Part shown: piece after piece, positions 34,379-42,380 of the stretch
Layout of the letters: each line of letters begins with the position of its first letter
Position numbering within the stretch: the stretch's first letter is position 1
Source of the DNA: Paenibacillus sp. J31TS4
GTDB lineage: Bacteria > Bacillota > Bacilli > Paenibacillales > NBRC-103111
Length of the DNA stretch: 64,000 nucleotides
Reading direction: 5' to 3'
Assembly (NCBI RefSeq): GCF_018403265.1
Contig: NZ_BOSI01000001.1
Span: forward strand, 1,364,001-1,428,000
Made by a program: the position numbers and the translations under genes
Notes under the pieces: generated by a model
The model's input: the letters and a program-made list of their open reading frames with translations, nothing else
Told to the model about the DNA's origin: nothing
The model's database searches: none

Positions 34379-34576
34379 TTATAATTTAATGACGTTAGCA
34401 GCTTGCGGTCCACGGTTGCCTTCGGTAATTTCGAACTCAACCTCTTGGCCTTCGTCCAAAGTTTTGAAGCCGTCACCTTGGATAGCGGAGAAGTGAACGA
34501 ATACGTCGTCACCGTTTTCCACTTGGATAAAGCCGTAACCTTTTTCTGCGTTGAACCACTTAACTGTACCTTTCAA
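34379..34576 (-). CDS. Cold-shock protein (CspA/CspB type)
   Basis: 65 residues, the full single cold-shock domain. RNA-binding motifs RNP1 (KGYGFI) and RNP2 (VFVHF) are intact. Such proteins melt RNA structure and act as chaperones in growth and cold adaptation. The TTG start at 34576 follows GGAGG with an 8-nt spacer. It has a near-consensus promoter at 34623-34651 and a short leader with a palindrome; the promoter lies just beyond the end of the methyltransferase gene. Confidence 0.96.
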   Translation of the reverse strand: MKGTVKWFNAEKGYGFIQVENGDDVFVHFSAIQGDGFKTLDEGQEVEFEITEGNRGPQAANVIKL

Positions 34577-34596
34577 GTAAACAACCTCCTAAAATA

Positions 34597-34613
34597 TCGT
34601 CATTGAATGACGA
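34597..34613. repeat. Palindrome at the start of the cold-shock mRNA
   Basis: TCGTCATT-G-AATGACGA, perfect 8-bp arms, at about +3 to +19 of the predicted transcript. It could be a 5' stabilising hairpin or an operator. Confidence 0.55.
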
Positions 34614-34622
34614 ATGTACTTT

Positions 34623-34651
34623 ATTATAGCACCCGGTTTCGGCAATTTCAA
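34623..34651 (-). promoter_or_regulatory. Sigma-A promoter of the cold-shock gene
   Basis: TTGAAA (34646-34651), an exact 17-bp spacer and TATAAT (34623-34628) on the minus strand. Confidence 0.85.
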
Positions 34652-34656
34652 GCGAT

Positions 34657-35397
34657 TCACCGGCCGCAATTTCTATTTTTTTGCAGGACGAGCAGGCGGT
34701 CCGATCCGGGCATAAACGGCAGCTCGCTCGGCTCGTACCGGTAGGAAATCGAGGCGCCGTCCAGCTCGCCAAGAAGCCGCTCCACGAACGCCGACGGTTC
34801 ATACCGCAGATTAACGAGGGGATAGATCCTGGCCTCCCCTCCCGATCTCAGCACACGCAGCATGTCCCGAACCGCGGCCGCATGCAGCTCATACGGCAGC
34901 TGCTCGTCGTAGAGAAACAAAAAATGGCTGCACAGCACCAGATCGAACGATTCGCTCTCAAACGGCAAATTCGGAACGCCGCCGCACCGGTAAACCGTCT
35001 CGCCCTCCTCGTGCCGCTTACGGTAATCGGCCGTAAACCGCTCGAGCGACCGCTTCCTTATCTCCAACTGCCGCTCGGGCGAGCCGTAGAAGGACCAGTC
35101 CATATGGCGGCTCAGCCGCCCGATCTTGCCGGCGGCCGTCTCCATCTCCCGCCGTCCGAATTCTTCCATCTCCGCCGGCGTCTTGGCATATTGAGGGTCG
35201 ACCGCATAGGCCCGGACGCCATGGAGCCGTGCCTCGGCCGTGTAGGAGGAAGCGCCGGCCGCGACGTCCAGGACGTCCCGCTCCGCCGGAAACGGCTCCT
35301 CCAGAGCGAACATGGCGGCATATTCCTCGGGCGATCGGCAGGTTACCGCGAATCCGGCCTGCTCGTAGACCGGCTTGCTTGCTTGCATTGGGTTCAA
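34657..35397 (-). CDS. Class I SAM-dependent methyltransferase
   Basis: 246 residues. The SAM-binding start DVLDVAAGASSYTAEARLHG (about 41-60) matches motif I (DxxxGxGxxT-like), followed by the acidic VDPQ and motif LPFESESFDLVLCSHFLFLY (motif IV region), then MLRVLRSGGEARIY (motif post-III). The substrate is unknown. The TTG start at 35397 has GAGGAG at 10 nt; an ATG three codons later is possible. It lies upstream of the cold-shock gene but is separated by that gene's own promoter. Confidence 0.85.
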   Translation of the reverse strand: MNPMQASKPVYEQAGFAVTCRSPEEYAAMFALEEPFPAERDVLDVAAGASSYTAEARLHGVRAYAVDPQYAKTPAEMEEFGRREMETAAGKIGRLSRHMDWSFYGSPERQLEIRKRSLERFTADYRKRHEEGETVYRCGGVPNLPFESESFDLVLCSHFLFLYDEQLPYELHAAAVRDMLRVLRSGGEARIYPLVNLRYEPSAFVERLLGELDGASISYRYEPSELPFMPGSDRLLVLQKNRNCGR

Positions 35398-35525
35398 TTC
35401 AACTCGTCTCCTCTCAACTGGCTCATCTCATCTAATCTCGTCTCCTCGGCTCTGCATGCACCGCATGCAGGCGCCGCTTGAGGCTGCTCCTTGAGCGCCT
35501 TCCCATAGTTTACCAGCGGGGGAAT

Positions 35526-35567
35526 CCGCCTGCAACGGGGGAAGCAGGGGCGCAGACGGTTTTTTTT
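35526..35567 (+). terminator. Orphan plus-strand terminator-like hairpin
   Basis: CCGCCTGC (35526-35533) pairs, with one mismatch, with GCAGACGG (35552-35559) and is followed by eight Ts (35560-35567). No plus-strand gene lies upstream in 35398-35525. It may end a small RNA or insulate the next gene. Confidence 0.45.
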
Positions 35568-35736
35568 GATATCCGGGGACGTTTCGTGCTAAGGTATGGA
35601 GAGAAGGAAACGGGCCTCTCCGCCCTTCTCCCGCGGCACGGCCGGACAGAGGGGTCTGCGCCCCGCAGCCGGCGGCTATGCAGGCGTGAGCTTGTGCGGA
35701 TGTGCCCCATTACCACTACGAAGCGAGGGACAGGCC

Positions 35737-35982
35737 TTGAAGAATCAGGGAGTCAAGAAGCACACCATCTATAAAACCGACAAATGGAATATGCTCACCG
35801 TCGAGGTGAACGGCAAGTCGCTGATCGTCCGCGAGATCTCCGATCAGTGGGGCGAGGACTGCTATACCTTCCTCAGCCGGCCGGAAATGATGCGCTGGGT
35901 CGAGGAGCGCTTCCCCAAGGACAAGTACGAAGGAACCGAAGAGGAGTGGGAGGCGATGATGCAGGCCTTCCGCGAGGTGTAA
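35737..35982 (+). CDS. Small conserved hypothetical protein
   Basis: 81 residues from TTG 35737 (GAGGG at 7 nt). Composition is that of a real soluble protein: KNQGVKKHTIYKTDKWNMLT, then LIVREISDQWGEDCYTFLSR and an acidic helical end (GTEEEWEAMMQAFREV). No family recognised. It lies just upstream of the manganese riboswitch promoter and is transcribed in the same direction, but separately. Confidence 0.65.
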   Translation: MKNQGVKKHTIYKTDKWNMLTVEVNGKSLIVREISDQWGEDCYTFLSRPEMMRWVEERFPKDKYEGTEEEWEAMMQAFREV

Positions 35983-36004
35983 GCTTATTTTGCGTGAGGA
36001 AGCT

Positions 36005-36034
36005 TGACAGGGCCAAGCTGCATTCTCTATACTA
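36005..36034 (+). promoter_or_regulatory. Sigma-A promoter of the riboswitch-terC unit
   Basis: Perfect TTGACA (36005-36010), 18-bp spacer, TATACT (36029-36034). Confidence 0.8.
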
Positions 36035-36049
36035 AACGTAATCGAATAG

Positions 36050-36216
36050 CATCCTCAAAGGGGAGTAGCTGTACAGTAAAGTCGTCAATTCGGGATTCGC
36101 GTCCCCGGCTTTATTGGCAACGTAACGTTGTTAGCAAGACCTTTGCCCGTTAGTGGTGAAGGTCTTTTCTTGTGTTTAGACCTTCACCGGAATCGGTGAG
36201 GGTCTATTCTTTTTTG
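36050..36216 (+). promoter_or_regulatory. yybP-ykoY manganese riboswitch with terminator platform
   Basis: The aptamer has the conserved CTCAAAGGGGAGTAGC (36055-36070) and GCAAGACCTTTGCC (36134-36147); CAAAGG (36057-36062) pairs with CCTTTG (36140-36145) as P1. The platform is explicit. The terminator is AGACCTTCACC (36178-36188) with GGTGAGGGTCT (36195-36205), followed by a T-rich run. The antiterminator is GGTGAAGGTCT (36155-36165), the exact complement of 36178-36188. An anti-antiterminator, AAGACCTT (36136-36143) with AAGGTCTT (36159-36166), uses P1 bases. Mn2+ closing P1 would free the antiterminator: an ON switch. Confidence 0.92.
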
Positions 36217-36249
36217 AGCCATACTATCTAAAAAAGGAGCTGTTGCAAC

Positions 36250-36933
36250 TTGGATGTGCTGTCCACGGAATTCCTGCTTGCCCTCGTCAACATCATTATC
36301 ATTGATCTCGTACTCGCCGGAGATAATGCGATCGTGATCGGTCTCGCGGCCCGCAACGTGCCGAAGCACCAGCAGAAAATGGTCATCCTATGGGGAACTT
36401 TCGGCGCGGTCGTGCTGCGTGTCCTCCTTACGCTCGGGGTCGCCTGGCTGCTCAACATCCCCGGTCTGCTCCTGCTCGGCGGCTTGCTCCTCATCTGGAT
36501 CGCCTTTAAGCTGCTCGTCGACAAAAAGGATCACGAGCTGGATGCGAAGCCCAGCATGATGGGCGCCATCCGCACGATTCTGATCGCCGACGTCGTCATG
36601 GGCCTCGACAACGTGCTGGCGGTAGCAGGCGCGGCACACGGCAGCTTCTTGCTTGTCGTTACGGGTCTCGTCATCAGCGTACCGATCGTTGTCTGGGGCA
36701 GCACACTGTTCCTGAAGCTGATGGAGAAGTTCCCCTGGATTCTGTATATCGGCGCCGGTGTGCTGGCCATGACAGCCGCCAAGATGATTGCCGAGGAGAA
36801 GTTCATGGTCGATTACCTGGCCTTCCACCCGCTCGTCAAATGGGGCTTCGTCGCAGTCGTAGTGACCGCCGTCCTGACCGCCGGTCTCGGCAAGAACAAA
36901 CGGGACGAAAAGAAGGTCAAGTCGGCGGCGTAA
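36250..36933 (+). CDS. TerC-family membrane protein, probable Mn2+ exporter
   Basis: 227 residues with about seven membrane helices. The family motifs with acidic residues in the membrane are present: DLVLAGDNAIVIGLAARNVP (about 19-38) and IADVVMGLDNVLAVAGAAHG (about 115-134). The TTG start at 36250 follows AAGGAG. TerC proteins such as YkoY/YceF help export manganese and metallate secreted enzymes, and the riboswitch upstream fits that role. The gene is monocistronic, ending before the bidirectional terminator at 37050-37107. Confidence 0.93.
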   Translation: MDVLSTEFLLALVNIIIIDLVLAGDNAIVIGLAARNVPKHQQKMVILWGTFGAVVLRVLLTLGVAWLLNIPGLLLLGGLLLIWIAFKLLVDKKDHELDAKPSMMGAIRTILIADVVMGLDNVLAVAGAAHGSFLLVVTGLVISVPIVVWGSTLFLKLMEKFPWILYIGAGVLAMTAAKMIAEEKFMVDYLAFHPLVKWGFVAVVVTAVLTAGLGKNKRDEKKVKSAA

Positions 36934-37049
36934 CGGTCCGCCGGCGTTCGCCAAACGATTGTTTCACGACCAACAAGATTTGTTGCACAATTTCGACAAT
37001 TATTCTTCTTGGCAGGCCGTATACTTGCCGCCATCCGCACCATCGCACC

Positions 37050-37107
37050 AAAAAAAGCAAGGACGCCGTCCCGCCGACATTCGGCTTGGGACGAGCCCTT
37101 GCTTTTT
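37050..37107. terminator. Bidirectional terminator between terC and the NlpC/P60 gene
   Basis: AAAAAAGCAAGG (37051-37062) with CCTTGCTTTTT (37097-37107), and an inner stem GTCCC-GCCGA/TCGGC-TTGGGAC. Confidence 0.75.
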
Positions 37108-37151
37108 GTTTTGTTTAGAGGCCGCCGTTCCGGCAGCTCTCCTAACGCTTC

Positions 37152-37688
37152 TTATTTGAAGACGCGTGCGCCGCCTTTGTAATGGTTCTTCCAGTAGCCC
37201 TTGGTCAGATCGCTGATCGTGACGTCGGCCTTCGGACTCAGGTTGTGAATGAACTTGCCGTTGCCGATGTAGATGCCGACATGGCCGATTGTCTTGCTGC
37301 TGCCTACGCTGAAGAAGACGAGGTCGCCGACCTTCAGATTGGCTTTGCTGACGTGCGGGAATTGGTTGTACTGGAGCCTTGCGCCCCACTTCAGCTTGAC
37401 GCCTTGCTTCTCATACACATATTTGGTAAAGGACGAGCAGTCGAAGATAAACTTCGTCCGATTGTTGACACCCCATTGGTATTGAACCTTGCCCTTCAGC
37501 GATTTGGCGAGAGCGACCACGCGCTTTGCTTTTACCGCCGACGACGCGGACGATACGGTAGCCGTGCTGTTCGCTGCCGCCGAAGCCGGAGCCGCGGCCA
37601 GCCAGGAGCCGGTTCCGATGAGAGATACGGCCAGCGTTACAGTGAGCGCCTTCTTCTTCCAGTTGTTCCTTAAGCTTATGTAGTTCAC
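37152..37688 (-). CDS. Secreted NlpC/P60 (C40) cell-wall hydrolase
   Basis: 178 residues from GTG 37688, eight bases after GGGGAGG; a long open extension upstream has no homology. A signal peptide is present (MNYISLRNNWKKKALTVTLA, then AVSLIGTGSWLAAAPASAAA). The catalytic domain holds Cys in FDCSSFTKYVYEKQG, His in TIGHVGIYIGNG and a polar residue in FIHNLS. These enzymes cut the D-gamma-glutamyl to diamino-acid bond of peptidoglycan stem peptides. There is no SH3 or LysM wall-binding domain, so it is a minimal single-domain enzyme. Confidence 0.92.
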   Translation of the reverse strand: MNYISLRNNWKKKALTVTLAVSLIGTGSWLAAAPASAAANSTATVSSASSAVKAKRVVALAKSLKGKVQYQWGVNNRTKFIFDCSSFTKYVYEKQGVKLKWGARLQYNQFPHVSKANLKVGDLVFFSVGSSKTIGHVGIYIGNGKFIHNLSPKADVTISDLTKGYWKNHYKGGARVFK

Positions 37689-37730
37689 AAGCAGTTCCTC
37701 CCCTAGGTGTTTATCTTGGTGTACAACCCG

Positions 37731-37758
37731 AGTATACCAGAGGGAGCTTTCCCACCAA
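37731..37758 (-). promoter_or_regulatory. Possible promoter of the NlpC/P60 gene
   Basis: Minus strand TTGGTG (37753-37758), 16-bp spacer, TATACT (37731-37736). Confidence 0.4.
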
Positions 37759-37884
37759 TTCCCTCGGCTGCCGTGAACATGCGAAGGATAGGGGGTTCCG
37801 CCGGTTTCTGATAATTCGATGAGAAATTTCTCAGGAAATGCTCCTTGCTTCGCCATCAGGTTTAACGGGGAGGATAGAGGACAC

Positions 37885-37912
37885 AAAAAAACCGGCCGCT
37901 CGCGCGGCCGGT
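37885..37912 (-). terminator. Terminator of the glutaredoxin gene
   Basis: ACCGGCCGC (37891-37899) with GCGGCCGGT (37904-37912), TCGC loop on the plus strand; the transcript ends in a U-run (37890-37885). Confidence 0.85.
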
Positions 37913-37951
37913 CTATCCGGAATCCATCCGGTACAAGAAGAAGAGACAGGG

Positions 37952-38191
37952 TTACAGATTCAGCACCTGCTTGAACTTCGTCACGTTCATGCCGAGAATC
38001 TTGTTTTCTCCGATGACCGTTACCGGTACGGACTGCATGCCCATGTTCCAAAGCTCTTCGGCGAACGCTTCGTTCAGCTCCACGTTCTTCTCGACATATT
38101 CGATATTGTTGGTCTGCAAATATTTTTTCACTTGATCGCAGTACGGGCAATGGTTACGGGAATAGACGGTGACTTCTTGGGTTTCGGACAT
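37952..38191 (-). CDS. Glutaredoxin-family thiol-disulfide oxidoreductase
   Basis: 79 residues, a minimal thioredoxin fold. Redox motif CPYC at residues 15-18 in VTVYSRNHCPYCDQVKKYL and the cis-Pro loop SVPVTVIG. NrdH/Grx-like proteins supply electrons to ribonucleotide reductase or repair thiols. It has its own promoter (38302-38329), and a Fur-box-like operator lies at the transcript start, so iron control is likely. Short monocistronic unit with its own terminator. Confidence 0.92.
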   Translation of the reverse strand: MSETQEVTVYSRNHCPYCDQVKKYLQTNNIEYVEKNVELNEAFAEELWNMGMQSVPVTVIGENKILGMNVTKFKQVLNL

Positions 38192-38275
38192 CGGTCAGCA
38201 CACTCCTTCTGGAATTAAACGCACATTGGCGGTAAAGAGACGCCGGATAAGCCTCTCTCTCTCGACGCCACACGT

Positions 38276-38290
38276 TGAGAATCATTATCA
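38276..38290. promoter_or_regulatory. Fur-box-like operator of the glutaredoxin gene
   Basis: Read on the minus strand, TGATAATGATTCTCA matches the Bacillus 7-1-7 Fur box TGATAATNATTATCA at 14 of 15 positions. It covers about +5 to +19 relative to the predicted start, a site where a repressor would block initiation. PerR and Zur boxes fit less well. Confidence 0.6.
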
Positions 38291-38301
38291 CTCTATCTTC
38301 T

Positions 38302-38329
38302 AGTATAGCAAACTCCAGATGAAAATCAA
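38302..38329 (-). promoter_or_regulatory. Promoter of the glutaredoxin gene
   Basis: Minus strand TTGATT (38324-38329), 16-bp spacer, TATACT (38302-38307) with an upstream TG (extended -10). Confidence 0.65.
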
Positions 38330-38364
38330 TCCTTCTTTATAATAATTATAATCTGGAAAGACAG

Positions 38365-38385
38365 AAAAACCGGCTTCCGCCGGCC
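38365..38385 (-). terminator. Terminator of the two-component regulator gene
   Basis: CCGGC (38370-38374) with GCCGG (38379-38383), TTCC loop on the plus strand, followed on the transcript by five Us. Confidence 0.6.
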
Positions 38386-38388
38386 TTC

Positions 38389-40071
38389 CTACTCTTCGTT
38401 TCGCTTGCGCAGATGCTGATCGCGGTATTCCTGAGGCGTCACTCCATAATGCTTCTTGAACACGTGAATGAAGGAGTGTGCTCTTTGGTACCCGATTTGC
38501 GCGGCGATCTCGTATATTTTATCCTTGCTCTCCTTGAGCAGAAAAGCCGCCCTCTCCATCTTGAGCCGCTGGACATAGTCGCTCAGATTGTCTCCGGTCT
38601 CCAGCTTGTAGATCTTCGATAGGTAGACTGGATGAAGATATACGTGATCGGCGATCGCCTGCAGCGAGACGTCTCCGTCCAGATTGCGCTCGACGAACTG
38701 GCGCACTTGACGGATGATGGTCGTCCGCGTATCGCGGGACTCCTTCTCCATATCCGAGCGGAGGAGGCGCAGCACCCGCCCGGTCCATTCCTTCAGCTGC
38801 GACAACGTCTGAAACGGAATGCCCGCGGACAGCCGGTTGTAGTCCTCACCCAGAATGGAAGCGAGCGGCCGTCCGTTCTTGTGCGCGATAAAGGAGAACG
38901 CCGCCGTCACGGTAAAGTAAACCTCCAGGGCATGCTCCTCCGACTCCGCTCCTTTGGCATCGAGCTCCGCCATAATCTGCTGGAGGCGCTCCTCCGTGTC
39001 CTGCCATCTCCCCGCTTCCAGCAGATGGGTCAGAGACGGCGTCTCGTACAGACTGCCGATCGTCTGGATTTGGGGAGGCCGTTCCTCCTCGCCTACCGGC
39101 AGGAAGAGCCCCTGCTCCTGGCCGACCTGCTTGCGCAGCGCCGACAGGGCGCTGGTGTACAGCCGGCTCATATCCGACGGAAAGACGCCGCCCCGGCTGA
39201 CCAGCACAGAGACGCTCCCCTTCAAATACGTCCGGACGGCGTCCTGCAGACGGGCCGCGCCGCGCTGAAGGGCATCCTGCCAAGATTCCGGCGACCTGCC
39301 CGATCCAGCGGCCTCCGCCGCGTCTCGGTCTCCTGCAGGCCCGTCCCCGTCCTCCCGCGTCACGACGAACACGAGGAAATCGTGGGAATCCCGGCAGGTC
39401 CACAGCCGGTAGTCCGGTGCGAACAGCTCCTCGGCCATGTTGCCGATCGCATAATCGAACAGCGATCGGCTGCGCGTATCGGCACTTTGAAACGGGTCCT
39501 CCGGCCGGATCAGGAGCAAAGCAAACGAGCGCCCGTACAAATCGGGCATCTCCAGCACGTCCAGCTTCTCACGAAGCTGCTCCTCTCCCATTCGTCTGCC
39601 CTGCAAAAGCTCGTTCAGGAGGTTACTGCGCAGCAACGGCAGATGCTCCTTGAACGTACTCGTCAGCCTCCGGACCGACGTCAGCTCGGCCCACTCGCTC
39701 TTCAGCTGCTCGACCTGCCGGGCGACCGTAGCGAGCAGTTCCTCGTCGCTGACCGGCTTGAGCAAATAATCGGCGGTGCCGTGCTGGATCGCTTCCTGGG
39801 CGTAGCCGAACTCGGCGTGCCCCGACAGGAGGATGCACTTGGTCATCTTCCACCGGTCCCGGATCGTCGAGACAAGCTCCAGGCCCGACATGCCGGGCAT
39901 GCGTATATCGGTGATCACTATGTCGATCGTCTCCGTCTCCAGAATCGCTAGCGCTTCCCCTCCCGACAGCGCCTTGAAGACCCGGCCGATGCCGATCTCT
40001 TCCCAAGGCAGCAGCTCGGACAGCCGCTCCACGACGTGAAGCTCATCATCGACGATTAACAGACTGAGCAT
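38389..40071 (-). CDS. Response regulator, YesN type (REC plus AraC domain)
   Basis: 560 residues. The receiver domain (1 to about 120) has acidic pocket Asp8-Asp9, phospho-acceptor Asp55 in ITDIRMPG, Ser in LLSGH and Lys in LLKPVS. A long middle region of unknown fold follows. The C-terminal AraC DNA-binding domain (about 450-555) contains SLQAIADHVYLHPVYLSKIY and IYEIAAQIGYQRAHSFIHVF. It partners the histidine kinase encoded upstream at 40509-42254, though ywbE separates the two. Such pairs typically switch on a neighbouring sugar ABC importer, here the genes at 43556-46746. Confidence 0.93.
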   Translation of the reverse strand: MLSLLIVDDELHVVERLSELLPWEEIGIGRVFKALSGGEALAILETETIDIVITDIRMPGMSGLELVSTIRDRWKMTKCILLSGHAEFGYAQEAIQHGTADYLLKPVSDEELLATVARQVEQLKSEWAELTSVRRLTSTFKEHLPLLRSNLLNELLQGRRMGEEQLREKLDVLEMPDLYGRSFALLLIRPEDPFQSADTRSRSLFDYAIGNMAEELFAPDYRLWTCRDSHDFLVFVVTREDGDGPAGDRDAAEAAGSGRSPESWQDALQRGAARLQDAVRTYLKGSVSVLVSRGGVFPSDMSRLYTSALSALRKQVGQEQGLFLPVGEEERPPQIQTIGSLYETPSLTHLLEAGRWQDTEERLQQIMAELDAKGAESEEHALEVYFTVTAAFSFIAHKNGRPLASILGEDYNRLSAGIPFQTLSQLKEWTGRVLRLLRSDMEKESRDTRTTIIRQVRQFVERNLDGDVSLQAIADHVYLHPVYLSKIYKLETGDNLSDYVQRLKMERAAFLLKESKDKIYEIAAQIGYQRAHSFIHVFKKHYGVTPQEYRDQHLRKRNEE

Positions 40072-40152
40072 GATTCTCCCCCTCTTCCCGGCCGTCCCCC
40101 CGTGGAGACGGCCTTCCTGACGCCTTGAACGCGGGCCGGCAGGCGTCTCTTT

Positions 40153-40377
40153 CTATTCGGAGGCCTGTCCCTCTCTCCCGCTCATAATTCGTTTCACACG
40201 TCCTACCTGGCCGCTTGTCAGCCTCACCTTGATGCCGTGCGGATGGGTCGGCGAGTTGGTGAGCAGGTCCTTCACGACGCCGCCTGTCAGCTTGCCGGTT
40301 CGCTGATCCTGCTTGAGCACGATTTCCACCTGCATGCCAGGCTTGATATGGGCACGGACTTGACCATTGTTGTCCAT
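40153..40377 (-). CDS. ywbE: YwbE family protein (DUF2196)
   Basis: 74 residues. IKPGMQVEIVLKQDQRTGKL and PHGIKVRLTSGQVGRVKRIM are the YwbE signature, a small basic KOW-like domain suggesting nucleic-acid binding; no function is established. It sits between the kinase and the response regulator genes on the same strand, 81 bp before the regulator start and 131 bp after the kinase stop, an unusual interruption of a paired system. Confidence 0.88.
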   Translation of the reverse strand: MDNNGQVRAHIKPGMQVEIVLKQDQRTGKLTGGVVKDLLTNSPTHPHGIKVRLTSGQVGRVKRIMSGREGQASE

Positions 40378-40508
40378 TCGTTATCCATCCCTTCTCTGCT
40401 TGCATCGGCCATCCTGACGGTCGTCCCCCGACCCACGGGCATCCACGACACCCTCCAGCGATTGTGCGGGGCCAACGGAGCGGCCGTGGCGGGACAGCGG
40501 CACCGGAC

Positions 40509-42254
40509 TTACAGGCTGCCCGTCCCGCCGTTCTCCGCCAGTCTCGGCTCCCGCCGCCAGACGAGCGTCACCCGCAGGCCGCCCTCCGGCCGGCTGGCGA
40601 AGCGAAGTCCCGAGCCTTCTCCGTACAGATAGACGAGCCGCTGGTGAACGTTGCGGACTCCTGTCCCGATTTCCTCCTCCGCAGGCGCCTGAATCCGGCT
40701 CTCCAGCTGGGCAATCTCCTCCGGCGTCATGCCGACGCCGGTATCCTCGACGGCGATCCAATAATACGTATCGTCCTGCCCGGCCGTGAGGAGAATGACA
40801 CCGTCTCGCGGGAGCGGCTCAAGCCCGTGGACGACCGCGTTCTCGACGATCGGCTGCAGCAGCAGCCTCGGGATCAGGAGGCCGAGCATCTCGCCCGGAA
40901 TTTCGACTTCATAGTGAATGCGCTGCATGCGCAAATTCTGAATGACAAGGTAATTCTTGACCAGCTTCAGCTCTTCCGACAGCGGGACGAGCTGCTGCGC
41001 CGTCTTGGTGGCATACCGGTAGTATTCGCCAAGATTGTGCGCCATAGCGACGACCGCCTCCCGGTCCCCGAGCTTCGCCGTGTTGACGATGAAGAACAGG
41101 CAATTGTACAGAAAATGCGGATTGATCTGCGATTGAAGCTGCTTGAGCGTCGCCTCGCGGGACCGGATTTTCTCCTCGTACACAGTCTCGATCAGCTGCT
41201 GAATCTGCTCGGCCATCTCGTTGAACCGCTGAAACAGCAAATCGAACTCATTGTTCGAGCGATAGCCGATTCTCGTGGAGAAATCGCCCCGCTTGAGCCT
41301 CTGAACGCCGCTCAGCAGGTTGAGAATCGGAATCTGCACGTTGCGGTACAGCAGGAACGCGGCCAGAATGCCGGTCATCAGCATAAGCGATAGCACGATA
41401 TAAAACAAGTTGCGGCTGGTCGTGATCGGCTTGACGATCTGCTGGAGCGGAACATAGTCGACAAGCAGCCAGCCCAGATTTTTGCTCTCGACGGCGTTGA
41501 CCAGGTAGCTCTCTCCGTTCAGCTTGACGATCTGCCTGCCCTCCTGCTCCAGCACGGACAGATCCATGAGAGGGATCAGCTGCTGGACGAGCGCCTGCTG
41601 GGATGAGGAATTGAGGATCGGTTCGTAGCCCGGGGCGTAGAGAAACGGATCTCCCCGGCCGCCCTCTTTGTACTGATCAAGCGCATGCGTAATGTTCGCC
41701 GTCCCGATGCTGACCTGGATAAGCGCAGTCGCCTCCTCCAGCTGGCGGGCGTAGGGAGGCTCGACCACCTGGCGGACGAACCGCTTACGCTCCGGCTGGG
41801 TGGGATCGCCTTCGTACGCCCATCCGTTGAAGATGTGCGTGCGCAAATACGCCTCGTCGTAATCGAGATACTTGTTCGACGAGATCACTTTCTTCTCGTC
41901 AGGCAAGTACAGAGAAAGAACGTTCAGATACGAGCTGGCGACGCTTTGAAGGCTCAGCTTCTCATACAGCCGGGATTCCTTGCGCAGCTGCTCGAACGAG
42001 CCCGCCTCCCGCCGGTCGATCACCTCGCGCACATAAGGATCTGCGGCGACGATGACGGGAAAGAGCGACAGCTGATCAAAATCGGCGTCCATCTGGCGCA
42101 GGAAAAAGGTCAGGCGGTTCATGCTCGAGGTCAGCAGCTCTTTCTCCACGACGTTCACGCTCACCTTGCTGGACAAGCCGAACAGAATCAGGATCGGCAG
42201 GAGCAGCAGGACGAGCAGCAGCACGATTTTGCGAAATATGGTAGTCCGAAACAT
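40509..42254 (-). CDS. Sensor histidine kinase, YesM type
   Basis: 581 residues. TM1 (about 9-28, KIVLLLVLLLLPILILFGLS), an extracytoplasmic sensor (about 30-275), TM2 (NLFYIVLSLMLMTGILAAFL), a HAMP linker (IPILNLLSGVQRLKRGDFST), the His_kinase phosphorylation site in QSQINPHFLYNCLFFIVNTA, and an ATPase domain with N-box QPIVENAVVHGLEP and G-box DTGVGMTPEE. It senses an extracellular sugar-like ligand and phosphorylates the YesN-type regulator encoded at 38389-40071. The start follows GAGGG. Confidence 0.94.
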   Translation of the reverse strand: MFRTTIFRKIVLLLVLLLLPILILFGLSSKVSVNVVEKELLTSSMNRLTFFLRQMDADFDQLSLFPVIVAADPYVREVIDRREAGSFEQLRKESRLYEKLSLQSVASSYLNVLSLYLPDEKKVISSNKYLDYDEAYLRTHIFNGWAYEGDPTQPERKRFVRQVVEPPYARQLEEATALIQVSIGTANITHALDQYKEGGRGDPFLYAPGYEPILNSSSQQALVQQLIPLMDLSVLEQEGRQIVKLNGESYLVNAVESKNLGWLLVDYVPLQQIVKPITTSRNLFYIVLSLMLMTGILAAFLLYRNVQIPILNLLSGVQRLKRGDFSTRIGYRSNNEFDLLFQRFNEMAEQIQQLIETVYEEKIRSREATLKQLQSQINPHFLYNCLFFIVNTAKLGDREAVVAMAHNLGEYYRYATKTAQQLVPLSEELKLVKNYLVIQNLRMQRIHYEVEIPGEMLGLLIPRLLLQPIVENAVVHGLEPLPRDGVILLTAGQDDTYYWIAVEDTGVGMTPEEIAQLESRIQAPAEEEIGTGVRNVHQRLVYLYGEGSGLRFASRPEGGLRVTLVWRREPRLAENGGTGSL

Positions 42255-42380
42255 GGCCGATCCCTCATCCTTCCATGGGTCACTGGCGAAGCATAGGCCC
42301 GTCCGGCCGGAGCCGGACAGCCGCTTCCCCTATTATCGCAGAGAAGGGAACCCGCCGTTAGTCCCCGAACGGCTCCCCGG

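Noticed and set aside
37689-37900. A c-di-AMP (ydaO) riboswitch before the NlpC/P60 gene
   Set aside because: Such switches often precede wall hydrolases, so I checked; the conserved GGGGTGAA-type blocks and pseudoknot layout are not present, and a plausible promoter lies only about 45 bp before the start.
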